Shown here in pieces: positions 1 through 7,151 of a stretch of DNA of 11,425 nucleotides. Position numbers and translations under genes: made by a program. Every line of letters starts with the position of its first letter. Position 1 is the stretch's first letter. Under the pieces are notes generated by a model, which saw only the letters and a list, made by a program, of their open reading frames with translations, had not been told where the DNA came from and searched no databases. The stretch comes from Ascidiaceihabitans sp. GTDB taxonomy: Bacteria > Pseudomonadota > Alphaproteobacteria > Rhodobacterales > Rhodobacteraceae. The DNA lies in NCBI GenBank assembly GCA_023301665.1, contig JALZUL010000257.1:1-11425 (forward strand), written 5' to 3'.

Positions 1-18
1 TAGCTGTAATTACAGCTA
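1..18. promoter_or_regulatory. Perfect 18-bp palindrome upstream of the barrel gene
   Basis: TAGCTGTAATTACAGCTA is a perfect inverted repeat with 9-base arms and no loop. It lies just upstream of the best promoter candidate for the outer-membrane gene at 87. A loop-free dyad fits a site for a dimeric regulator better than a transcription terminator, which would need a loop and a GC-rich stem; the bases that follow are only moderately T-rich. It touches the window edge, so it may be longer than seen. The regulator is unknown. Confidence 0.5.
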
Positions 19-19
19 T

Positions 20-49
20 TTGTTGTTGAGTGCGCCAGCATTTTATAGG
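20..49 (+). promoter_or_regulatory. Possible sigma-70-type promoter for the barrel gene
   Basis: A TTGTTG box at 20-25 is followed after 18 bases by TATAGG at 44-49, a partial match to the -35/-10 consensus. This would start transcription near 56 and leave a short leader before the start codon at 87. The -35 box begins two bases after the palindrome at 1-18, so a protein bound there could affect polymerase access. The match is modest and the call is inference only. Confidence 0.3.
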
Positions 50-86
50 ATGTGGCGTCTGTCTTTAAAACGAAAAGGATTAGACA

Positions 87-566
87 ATGAAGTTTTTAAA
101 AATTGCTTTGGTAACAGCTGCGCTAACGGGATTTGCGTCAACAGCTACAGCCCAAGATAGTGGTATCTATGGTAACGTTGGTGTTAAAACATATGAGTTT
201 GACACATATAATGTTCTTGGCCGCCTAGGGTATAACTTTACAGAGTTTCTCGGTGTAGAAGCTGAAGGTAGTTTTGGTGTTGCGGGTGATACGATCGATG
301 ATTTTGGCGGCGACATCGACATTGATACAAATTGGGACTTTGGCGCTTATCTTATTAGTCGTTGGGAAGTCTCTGAAAATTTTGAAATCTTTGCACGCGG
401 TGGTTATTCTGTAGTAGAAGTTGAAGCGTCTGCAGGGAATGTCTCTGAAAGCGATAATTTTGACGGCTTTGCTATCGGTGGCGGCGTTCAGTATTATTGG
501 GATCAGCAAAACGGTGTTCGTCTTGGTTATACATATAATGATGCGAATGGCGGAAATGCTGAATGA
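87..566 (+). CDS. Outer-membrane beta-barrel protein, C-terminus truncated
   Basis: This is a small secreted protein of the OmpA-like eight-stranded beta-barrel type (porin family). Residues 1-22 form a signal peptide: a positive N-terminus (MKFLK), a hydrophobic core and a TATA|QDS cleavage site. The rest alternates aromatic and small residues in strand-like blocks such as YGNVGVKTYEF, NVLGRLGYNF, FEIFARGGYS and GVRLGYTYND. AAGGA at 75-79, seven bases before the ATG, is a good ribosome site. At 159 residues it ends in GGNAE. Family members usually continue with one more strand ending in an aromatic residue, which the barrel assembly machinery recognises. Here the stop (564-566) comes from DUF58 gene sequence, so about one strand appears to be lost. 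The gene favours T-ending codons and has lower GC (about 35-48% in the 60-base lines I counted) than the operon downstream. High expression could explain that as well as foreign origin. The barrel family is fairly certain; function is unknown. Confidence 0.75.
   Translation: MKFLKIALVTAALTGFASTATAQDSGIYGNVGVKTYEFDTYNVLGRLGYNFTEFLGVEAEGSFGVAGDTIDDFGGDIDIDTNWDFGAYLISRWEVSENFEIFARGGYSVVEVEASAGNVSESDNFDGFAIGGGVQYYWDQQNGVRLGYTYNDANGGNAE
540..566. other. Chimeric junction between barrel gene and DUF58 gene
   Basis: The bases GCGAATGGCGGAAATGCT (543-560) read as A-N-G-G-N-A in the barrel frame and, offset by one base, as R-M-A-E-M-L in the DUF58 frame. Both readings fit their own families. Upstream of here the DUF58 frame is nonsense; downstream of here the barrel frame meets a stop at once. 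The two genes therefore join through roughly 18-20 bases that suit both. This is what microhomology-mediated recombination, or a short k-mer misjoin in assembly, would leave. Confidence 0.7.
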
Positions 567-981
567 AGACCAAGACGCCGAATACAGCCCGCCAGAGCAC
601 CGCGCGATGATCCCGAATGCAGCCGCGTTGTTTGTCTCGGATTTCCTTGGTGACATGGCACCGATCGAACTGGCCCTGACCAAAGCTGCTGATCGTGGGG
701 TACGTGGTGTGCTTCTACAGGTTCTCGACCCAAGCGAGGAAGCCTTCCCCTTCCACGGACGTACTATCTTTGAAAGCGTTGGCGGTGGCGTGCGCCATGA
801 AACGTTAAAAGCCAATGACCTAAAGGATCGCTATTTGAACCGCTTGGCAGAACGCAAATCTGACCTCCAGCGCTTATGTGCCCGCACAGGCTGGCAGTAC
901 GGATTACACCACACGGAATCCTCTGCTCAGACTGGCCTTTTATGGACCTATCAAGCAATGAGCACAGGTGCACGTATATGA
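544..981 (+). pseudogene. DUF58 domain protein, C-terminal fragment
   Basis: This frame encodes about 145 residues matching the C-terminal half of the alphaproteobacterial DUF58 protein (COG1721), the usual partner of MoxR-type AAA+ ATPases. Recognisable blocks are ALFVSDFLGDMAPIE, TKAADRGVRGVLLQVLDP, FPFHGRTIFES and the ending around ARTGWQYGLHHTESS. The full protein should be near 290-300 residues. The N-terminal half, including the conserved basic and aromatic DUF58 core, is absent, and the frame upstream of about 544 is only a shadow of the barrel gene. There is no ribosome site for internal ATGs at 547 or 556, so it is probably not translated as it stands. Its stop overlaps the next start (ATGA, 978-981), which shows it was the upstream member of this operon. 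The start given is where family resemblance begins. Confidence 0.8.
966..970 (+). promoter_or_regulatory. Ribosome site that fixes the DUF4159 start
   Basis: AGGTG lies seven bases before the ATG at 978. It supports that start over an in-frame ATG 102 bases upstream at 876, whose 34 extra codons lie inside the DUF58 fragment and look unlike any membrane-protein N-terminus. Confidence 0.55.
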
Positions 982-3740
982 CCATTCTTGGAGGGATCGG
1001 ATTCGGTGCACCGTGGCTGCTGGTTGCATTGGCAGCGCTGCCGATTTTGTGGCTCATCCTAAGGGCTGTTCCACCTGCACCTATACGCCGCCGCTTTCCG
1101 GGCGTTGCGTTATTGTTGGGCCTAAAAGATGAGGAAACCGTATCAGATCGTACCCCGTGGTGGTTGATCTTGCTGCGAATGCTCGCCGTTGCTGCAATCA
1201 TTGTCGGCCTCGCGCAGCCTGTCCTCAATCCGGAGAATTCAACAAGCACAACCAATGGTCCAAAGCTGATCGTCATTGATGGGACATGGGCTGGCGCAAT
1301 TGGCTACACCCGCCAACTCCAAGGGATCGAAGCAGAGCTAGACCGCGCCACCAGCGCTGGGCAGCCGGTTGCGATCCTTCAGCTTACCAATCCTAAACCT
1401 CTGGTGTTTCAGCCAGCCGCGACCCTTGCCGCATCGCTTTCCGGTTTGCAGCCAAACCCGTGGCAGCCCTCGAGTGAAAATGTAGCAGCCGCAATCCTAG
1501 CCATCACAAACGCAAACGCATCATCAGCCGTTTGGTTCAGTGACGGTCTCACCTTTGACGGACACGAGACTATCCTTGAAACGCTTCAATCGATTGCAGA
1601 TTTGCGCGTCCTTCAAGGCACCCATCAAATCGTAGCATTGACCCCAGCACTTTACGTTGACGGTGCAATCAACCTGTCTGCTGTGCGCGCGGACACTCAA
1701 GGCACGGCCGAGGCCACAATCCTTGCCCAAGGTCGTGACCCATCTGGCAATGCCGCAACCTTGGCAACGGCTACAGTCGAATTCGCAGATGGGGTAACTG
1801 CTGGGGACACAGCAATGGTGCTCCCTTCAGAATTACGCGCACGTGTTACTGCATTCGAAATCCAAGGGCTGCGTGCAGCTGGTGCAAAAACACTGGTCGA
1901 TGACGCATTCCAGCGCCGCGAGGTTGCGCTGATTTCTGGCCGCGAAGGGCGCGAAGGGTTAGAATTACTTTCCCCCCTCCACTACCTTAAACAAGCCCTT
2001 GAACCGACGGCGGATCTTTTGGATGGCGCCGTGAGTGACGTTTTACCAGCCAACCCTGATGTCATTGTTTTAGCCGATGTGGCGACGTTATCGATCAGCG
2101 AAACAAGCGCGCTTTTAGAGTGGGTTGATAAGGGTGGAATGCTGCTGCGTTTCGCAGGCCCTCGCACGGCTGCAAGTGACATCAGCCGCACTGAAGAAGA
2201 CCCGCTCATGCCCGTGCGCTTACGCAGTGGTGGGCGTAGTGTTGGCGGGACAATGAGCTGGGGTGAACCCAAAGCCGTTGCGCGGTTTAATGAGTCGTCG
2301 CCATTCTTTGGCTTACGTGTCCCCGCAGATGTTTTGGTGAATTCGCAAGTTATGGCGCAACCCGATCCAACCCTCGCAGACCGCGTTGTCGCTGAGCTGA
2401 GCGATGGCACACCTTTGGTCACACGCAAACCCATCGGACAAGGGCAAGTGGTGTTGTTCCACGTGACCGCCAACGCCGAATGGTCGACGCTGCCATTTTC
2501 GGGATTGTTTGTGGAAATGTTAGAGCGGCTTGCTGTCTCTTCTTCGGCAACCGCGCCAAATGCCGACGATTTGATTGGAACCACATGGGCACCAAATCAG
2601 GTGATGGATGGGTTTGGAACGCTGCGTGATGCGGGCACACTTCAAGGCGTAGATGGCCCCGATCTCATCAACGCCGAAACAGGCCCAGATTTATTACCGG
2701 GTATCTACACCTCAGGAGATCGCGTTTTGGCTCGAAATGTTATGGCGACGGATGACGTTTTAAGCACTATTGATTGGCCGACAAGCGTTGCGGTCAGCGG
2801 ATATGCGATCGAACCACCGCGCGCTTTGGGTGGGCCGCTTTTGGCCTTTGCGTTGCTACTTCTTTTGCTGGATGTCGTCGCTTCCTTGGCGTTGTCCGGT
2901 CGGTTGCTTGGTCAGGCGACACGGGGTGCCCTTGGCATCATTGCATTGGGCTTGATCACCCTTTCCCCCCCACAGGCAAACGCTCAGGCGAGCGATATCG
3001 ACATTGCCTCCGAATTGGCCTTGGCCCACATCGTAACTGGCAACAAAGATGTAGATGAGATCGCATATGCCGGCCTGCGCGGGCTGTCTGATACCTTGTT
3101 CTTCCGCACCTCTATCGAGCCGCAAGAACCTGCAAGTGTTGATCTTGAAACCGATGAATTGGCATTCTTCCCGTTCCTTTACTGGCCAATCACACCGGAT
3201 CAGCCGCGCCCGTCGGTCGAAGCATACGCGAAACTCAACACATATCTTCGCTCTGGTGGCATGATCCTTTTCGACACACGAGACGCAAATATCGCAGGTT
3301 TTGGCAGCTCCAGCCCCAACGGTCGTAAACTGCAAGACATCGCCAGCTTGATCGATATCCCCGCGTTAGAGCCTATTCCTGCCGACCACGTCCTCACCCG
3401 CGCATTCTATCTGCTCCAAGATTTCCCAGGGCGGCACACCAGCCGCGAAGTCTGGGTAGAGGCATCACCAGCCGACGCTGAACAAGCCGAAGGGATGCCA
3501 TTTCGCAACCTTAACGATGGGGTTAGCCCGATCGTAATCGGCGGCAACGATTGGGCAGGGGCATGGGCGACAACCGCTTCTGGTGGTCCTTTGCTCCCTG
3601 TGGGCCGTGGCTTTGGGGGGGAACGACAACGTGAATTGGCGAACCGCTTTGGGGTGAACCTTGTGATGCACGTTCTGACAGGAAATTATAAAAGCGATCA
3701 GGTGCATGTGCCTGCGCTGCTAGATCGGCTTGGCCAATGA
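978..3740 (+). CDS. BatA-like membrane protein with C-terminal DUF4159
   Basis: This is a 920-residue inner-membrane protein. Residues 1-81 form a BatA-type aerotolerance N-terminal module with two membrane helices (about 10-28 and 61-79) and the conserved GFGAPWLL and RRRFPGVALLLGL segments. A degenerate von Willebrand A-like region follows: VIDGTW at 99-104 stands where a DxSxS metal site would be, with an SDG motif at 188-190. A central alpha/beta region carries EWVDKGG (381-387). Two more helices at about 618-642 and 650-665, the second followed by a signal-like ANAQA, lead to a DUF4159 domain (about 675-890), probably periplasmic, with YLRSGG at 756-761. The start at 978 overlaps the DUF58 stop and its own stop overlaps the next start, so the three genes look translationally coupled. 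Proteins of this type sit in MoxR/DUF58 operons; their biochemical role is not established, and the Bat name comes from aerotolerance work in Bacteroides. Confidence 0.85.
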   Translation: MTILGGIGFGAPWLLVALAALPILWLILRAVPPAPIRRRFPGVALLLGLKDEETVSDRTPWWLILLRMLAVAAIIVGLAQPVLNPENSTSTTNGPKLIVIDGTWAGAIGYTRQLQGIEAELDRATSAGQPVAILQLTNPKPLVFQPAATLAASLSGLQPNPWQPSSENVAAAILAITNANASSAVWFSDGLTFDGHETILETLQSIADLRVLQGTHQIVALTPALYVDGAINLSAVRADTQGTAEATILAQGRDPSGNAATLATATVEFADGVTAGDTAMVLPSELRARVTAFEIQGLRAAGAKTLVDDAFQRREVALISGREGREGLELLSPLHYLKQALEPTADLLDGAVSDVLPANPDVIVLADVATLSISETSALLEWVDKGGMLLRFAGPRTAASDISRTEEDPLMPVRLRSGGRSVGGTMSWGEPKAVARFNESSPFFGLRVPADVLVNSQVMAQPDPTLADRVVAELSDGTPLVTRKPIGQGQVVLFHVTANAEWSTLPFSGLFVEMLERLAVSSSATAPNADDLIGTTWAPNQVMDGFGTLRDAGTLQGVDGPDLINAETGPDLLPGIYTSGDRVLARNVMATDDVLSTIDWPTSVAVSGYAIEPPRALGGPLLAFALLLLLLDVVASLALSGRLLGQATRGALGIIALGLITLSPPQANAQASDIDIASELALAHIVTGNKDVDEIAYAGLRGLSDTLFFRTSIEPQEPASVDLETDELAFFPFLYWPITPDQPRPSVEAYAKLNTYLRSGGMILFDTRDANIAGFGSSSPNGRKLQDIASLIDIPALEPIPADHVLTRAFYLLQDFPGRHTSREVWVEASPADAEQAEGMPFRNLNDGVSPIVIGGNDWAGAWATTASGGPLLPVGRGFGGERQRELANRFGVNLVMHVLTGNYKSDQVHVPALLDRLGQ

Positions 3741-5779
3741 CAGGTTCTATAATCTTTGATCCACTGGTGCCCTTAGCGGTCTTGATCGTGCTTGCGGTCG
3801 TCGTGTTTGTCGGCTTGGTCCTTGCCTTGTGGCGTGGCCTGCGCGGTTGGGCATTGCGTGGATGTGCTGGCTTGGTGGTTTTGCTGGCGCTCGCAAGCCC
3901 TTCATTCCAACAAGAAGACCGTAGCCCCCTTTCCGATATCGTCTTGATGATCGAAGACAAAACAGCGTCGCAAAACTTAGATGACCGCGCCGAGGTCTCC
4001 GATACCTCTGCTGATGCGCTTGCAGCCCAAATCAGCGCCCGCGAAAATACTGAATTGCGTAGGATCACCGTGCGTGACGGCGAAGGGGATGCGGGTACAC
4101 AACTGCTGACAGCGCTGACAGACGCGCTCGCCCAAGAACCTCGGGGGCGGGTGGCAGGCATTCTTGCCATCTCTGACGGGCAAATCCACGACGGCGATCT
4201 TGCCCTTGATCTGCCAGCGCCTTTGCATCTTCTGCAATCGGGGAAATCCAGCGATTGGGACCGCCGCCTTACAATCAGCAACGCGCCAGCTTTTGCGATC
4301 ATCGGTGAACCGGTTGTGCTTGGTGTTCGAGTGGATGACATAGGTGCTGCGCCGCAATCAGGCCGCACTGTACCGCTGGATATCTCCATCGACGGCGAAG
4401 CGCCCCAACGTTTCAACATACCGCTGGGCCAAGACATGGAATTGCCAGTCACGCTGCCCCACAGCGGTCGCAACGTGATCCAGTTCACATCCCCTGCCAT
4501 CGACACTGAACTGACGGATCGCAACAACACTGCATTGATCCAGATCAACGGCGTACGGGACCGTTTGCGCGTTCTTCTGGTCTCTGGTGAGCCACACGCT
4601 GGCGGTCGCACGTGGCGCAACTTGCTGAAATCCGACAGCTCTGTTGACTTGGTCCACTTCACCATTTTGCGCCCACCCGGCAAGCAAGACGGCGTACCGG
4701 TGAGCGAGCTAAGCCTCATTGCGTTTCCAACGCGTGAACTGTTCTTGGAAAAGATCAACGACTTCGATTTGATCATCTTTGACCGCTACAAACGCCGTGG
4801 CATCCTGCCAACGCTTTATCTCGACAACATCGTGAATTACGTCCAACAAGGCGGTGCCGTTCTCGTGGCCGCAGGCACAGATTTTGCCAGTGCCGACAGT
4901 ATCTATCGCTCTCCCTTGGCCAGTATCATTCCAGCCGAACCCACCGCACGGGTACTTGAAGAGGCATACCGCCCTGTTGTGACCGATTTGGGGAACCGTC
5001 ATCCCGTTACGACCGATCTCCCCTCTGACGGCGATTGGGGCCGCTGGTTGCGCCAGATCGAGGTCAACGCGACCTCCGGCGATATCTTGATGGAGGGGAT
5101 AGACGGTCGCCCCCTTTTGGTCTTGGACCGCGTGGGTGAAGGGCGGGTGGCTTTGCTCGCCTCTGATCACGCATGGCTCTGGAACCGCGGTTATGAGGGC
5201 GGGGGGCCACAATTAGAATTGCTACGCCGTCTTGGTCACTGGATGATGAAAGAGCCCGAGCTTGAGGAAGAAGCGCTAACCGCCATCGCAAATGGTCAAA
5301 GCATGCGCATCTTGCGCCGGACTTTGGGTGAAACGATCTCAGACATTACCATCACTGCGCCCGATGGCACGGTCACTACGATGCAATTGGATCCAACCGT
5401 TGGCGGACAATTCGAGGGTACGTTTGAAGGTCCCGAAATCGGGCTTTACCGTCTGGAAAACGGCGACCAAGAAACCGTCATAGGCCTAGGTCCAGCCGCG
5501 CCCCAAGAATTCATCAACACGATCGCAACCGGCGAAATTCTAGAACCGCTGATCGCAAGCACACGTGGCGGTATTCACCGTCTTGAGGACAGCTTGCCAG
5601 CAATCCGAAATGTACGCGAAGGCCGCCCAGCAAGCGGACGCGGCTGGATAGGCCTAACCCCGCGCAACGCTTTTGAAGTGCGCGATGTTAGGCTCACCCC
5701 GCTTATGCCCGGTTGGCTGGTTCTGTTGCTGGCATCGCTGTTTATCGTCGGCGCGTGGATGCGCGAAGGGCAGCGTTAA
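3737..5779 (+). CDS. Membrane protein with glutamine-amidotransferase-like domain
   Basis: This 680-residue protein is the usual last partner of the DUF4159 protein. Two N-terminal membrane helices (about 10-32 and 39-55) precede a von Willebrand A-like region in which D74-x-T76-x-S78 resembles a metal-site DxSxS and SDG occurs at 146-148. Residues 276-400 look like a class I glutamine-amidotransferase or ThuA-like fold, beginning RLRVLLVSGEPHAGG and including NYVQQGG at 367-373. I see no Cys-His-Glu catalytic triad, so it is probably a binding or structural fold and not an active amidotransferase. A last helix (about 659-674) anchors the C-terminus, leaving most of the protein on one side of the membrane, probably the periplasm. 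ATG overlaps the previous TGA as ATGA with no strong ribosome site, which suggests translational coupling. Its TAA overlaps the convergent gene's stop. The architecture is secure; the function is unknown. Confidence 0.82.
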   Translation: MTGSIIFDPLVPLAVLIVLAVVVFVGLVLALWRGLRGWALRGCAGLVVLLALASPSFQQEDRSPLSDIVLMIEDKTASQNLDDRAEVSDTSADALAAQISARENTELRRITVRDGEGDAGTQLLTALTDALAQEPRGRVAGILAISDGQIHDGDLALDLPAPLHLLQSGKSSDWDRRLTISNAPAFAIIGEPVVLGVRVDDIGAAPQSGRTVPLDISIDGEAPQRFNIPLGQDMELPVTLPHSGRNVIQFTSPAIDTELTDRNNTALIQINGVRDRLRVLLVSGEPHAGGRTWRNLLKSDSSVDLVHFTILRPPGKQDGVPVSELSLIAFPTRELFLEKINDFDLIIFDRYKRRGILPTLYLDNIVNYVQQGGAVLVAAGTDFASADSIYRSPLASIIPAEPTARVLEEAYRPVVTDLGNRHPVTTDLPSDGDWGRWLRQIEVNATSGDILMEGIDGRPLLVLDRVGEGRVALLASDHAWLWNRGYEGGGPQLELLRRLGHWMMKEPELEEEALTAIANGQSMRILRRTLGETISDITITAPDGTVTTMQLDPTVGGQFEGTFEGPEIGLYRLENGDQETVIGLGPAAPQEFINTIATGEILEPLIASTRGGIHRLEDSLPAIRNVREGRPASGRGWIGLTPRNAFEVRDVRLTPLMPGWLVLLLASLFIVGAWMREGQR

Positions 5780-6942
5780 TCGGCCTGATTGGCACGGGTT
5801 AGAGCCTGTTCTAGATCATAGATCAGGTCGTCCGCGTCCTCGATCCCGATGGACAGGCGCAACAAGCGCGGATGCACAGGAAAGCCATCGCCAGATACGG
5901 TCTTGCGATGCTCGACCAAACTTTCGACCCCACCAAGGGATGTCGCCGGATAAAAGAGCTCGCAGAACCGCGTGGTATCAATCGCTGTCTGCTCCGAACC
6001 CTTGACGATGATCGACATCATCCCACCAAATTGACCACCCGTTTGACGCTTGGCGATCTCATGGCCGGGATCAGATGCAAGACCGGGGTAAAGCACAGCC
6101 TCAAGCAATGGATGCCCTTCAAAATGCGTCGCAATCGCCATTGCGTTCTTACACGACCGTTCCACCCGCAAAAACAAGGTGCGCATGCCACGGATCAACA
6201 TCCACGCGTCAAAGGAATGTAACACCGTGCCATGCAGTTTGCGCACCATGTAGATGTCTTCCCAATACTTACCGGTTTCGCGGACAGACAAAACGCCAGC
6301 CGTAATATCCGAATGACCATTCAGATATTTCGTGGCGGAATGGAATGAAATGTCAGCGCCAAAATCCAAGGCTTTTGTCATCGACGGTGGTGTGCCTGTA
6401 CAGTCGGCGATCAACTTAGCACCAGCCGCATGCGCGATGTCAGAAGCAGCCTGAATATCCGTCACTTCCCAGTTCGGGTTGTTGGGGGTTTCAACCCAAA
6501 CCAAAGTGGTGTCCTGCGCAGCGACGGCCTCTGCCAGCTCTTCCAAATTGCCCGCGGTGTAGTAGCTAACGGTGATACGCCCATTGGCAGCATAGTTTTG
6601 AATTTGGGCCAAAACACCGTGATACATGACCTTTGGTGCAACGATATGTGCCCCTGTCGGCAGGTGTTCAATCACCGCCGTACAAGCTGACATCCCCGAG
6701 GCAAACAACAACGATTCCGCAGCCCCTTCCATCTCGGCAATAATAGCCTCAGCATGCGCCGTGGTTTGGCTGCCATCACGGCGATACCAATAGGGTTTGC
6801 GTACCTCATAGTTCTCGTCACGGGCATAAGTGGCTGCCGGTTGGATAGAGGGCACAACAGCGCCGGTTTCAGCCTCAACGAAGTGCAAAGCTTGTGCCAC
6901 ACGGGTCTGGATCGATAGTTTGCGGTTGCTGTTATCAGTCAT
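5776..6942 (-). CDS. Cystathionine gamma-synthase family PLP enzyme
   Basis: This 388-residue protein belongs to the Cys/Met metabolism PLP-dependent enzymes (fold type I), which add, remove or swap groups at the gamma carbon in methionine and cysteine metabolism. Family blocks seen are FASGMSA (81-87), ETPNNP (151-156), the PLP lysine K205 in SATKYLNGHSD, GGVESLVEH (337-345) and RLSIGIED (363-370). Several positions are atypical: YRRDGSQTT replaces the usual YxRxGNPT, and DCTGTPP (from D180) replaces DNTFATP. It may therefore be a subfamily with a different substrate, and metB or metC should not be assumed. I chose the ATG at 6942, giving MTDNSNRK, because a GAAGGTG element lies ten bases before it. 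An in-frame ATG at 6990 would add 16 residues of no clear family character. The gene is divergent from the kinase and convergent on the DUF4159 operon, which shows no obvious functional link. Confidence 0.85.
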   Translation of the reverse strand: MTDNSNRKLSIQTRVAQALHFVEAETGAVVPSIQPAATYARDENYEVRKPYWYRRDGSQTTAHAEAIIAEMEGAAESLLFASGMSACTAVIEHLPTGAHIVAPKVMYHGVLAQIQNYAANGRITVSYYTAGNLEELAEAVAAQDTTLVWVETPNNPNWEVTDIQAASDIAHAAGAKLIADCTGTPPSMTKALDFGADISFHSATKYLNGHSDITAGVLSVRETGKYWEDIYMVRKLHGTVLHSFDAWMLIRGMRTLFLRVERSCKNAMAIATHFEGHPLLEAVLYPGLASDPGHEIAKRQTGGQFGGMMSIIVKGSEQTAIDTTRFCELFYPATSLGGVESLVEHRKTVSGDGFPVHPRLLRLSIGIEDADDLIYDLEQALTRANQAD

Positions 6943-6979
6943 GTTTGGTGGACACCTTCGTTTGAATTGGACGGCTAGG

Positions 6980-7000
6980 TTAAGGATCATTTTTCCTTAA
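6980..7000. repeat. 7-bp inverted repeat in the leader of the PLP enzyme gene
   Basis: TTAAGGA (6980-6986) and TCCTTAA (6994-7000) are perfect inverted copies separated by seven bases. On the minus strand it covers the rejected upstream ATG at 6990 and its AAGGA, so as RNA it could fold and hide that start. As DNA it could bind a dimeric regulator. The stem is AT-rich and weak; the role is open. Confidence 0.4.
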
Positions 7001-7013
7001 ACTCAACACCTTT

Positions 7014-7043
7014 AGCCTAGCATCTTGTGCGAACCTCTCACAA
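7014..7043 (-). promoter_or_regulatory. Possible promoter of the PLP enzyme gene
   Basis: Read on the minus strand, TTGTGA (7043-7038) and TAGGCT (7019-7014) are separated by 18 bases, a partial match to -35/-10 boxes. Transcription would begin near 7007, about 65 bases before the chosen start codon, with the 6980-7000 repeat in the leader. The -10 match is weak and no similar pair was clear for the divergent kinase gene. Confidence 0.3.
7025..7043. promoter_or_regulatory. 19-bp imperfect dyad, operator-like
   Basis: TTGTGCGAACCTCTCACAA is an odd-centred imperfect palindrome with seven of nine arm positions paired. It sits in the divergent spacer and overlaps the proposed -35 box of the minus-strand gene. 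Position and symmetry suit a repressor site serving one or both genes. The arms resemble CRP/FNR-type TGTG/CACA half sites, but the spacing is one base too long for the usual 16-base CRP core. The bound protein is unknown. Confidence 0.35.
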
Positions 7044-7151
7044 TCCGCGGATTTGAGGTTTGGATGCAAAACAAATGCCCATGGTTAAGGCGATATTCAC
7101 CTGTCTGGGCAAATTTAACGGCAATTAGGGTTTGGGAATCGCTGAACACAC

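Noticed and set aside
1..30. Palindrome read as a Rho-independent terminator
   Set aside because: It has no loop, an AT-rich stem and only TTTGTTGTTG after it, not a proper T run.
225..815. 196-codon open frame on the minus strand crossing the junction
   Set aside because: It has no family resemblance and spans sequence already explained by the barrel gene and the DUF58 fragment on the plus strand.
876..977. Upstream start for the DUF4159 protein
   Set aside because: The 34 added residues overlap the DUF58 frame and do not resemble a BatA N-terminus, while 978 has a ribosome site, a stop/start overlap and the expected first residues.
421..981. 186-codon plus-strand frame taken as one fusion protein
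   Set aside because: Only the part after about 544 resembles DUF58; the first 41 codons are an out-of-frame reading of the barrel gene, and no ribosome site precedes 421.
3523..4776. 417-codon open frame on the minus strand
   Set aside because: It lies opposite two well-supported membrane-protein genes, is rich in Ser, Arg and Thr without recognisable motifs, and has the look of an antisense shadow of GC-biased codons.
7115..7128. Possible CtrA-type site TTAA...TTAG before the kinase gene
   Set aside because: The spacing is six bases instead of seven and the second half site is imperfect, so it does not meet the usual TTAA-N7-TTAA pattern.
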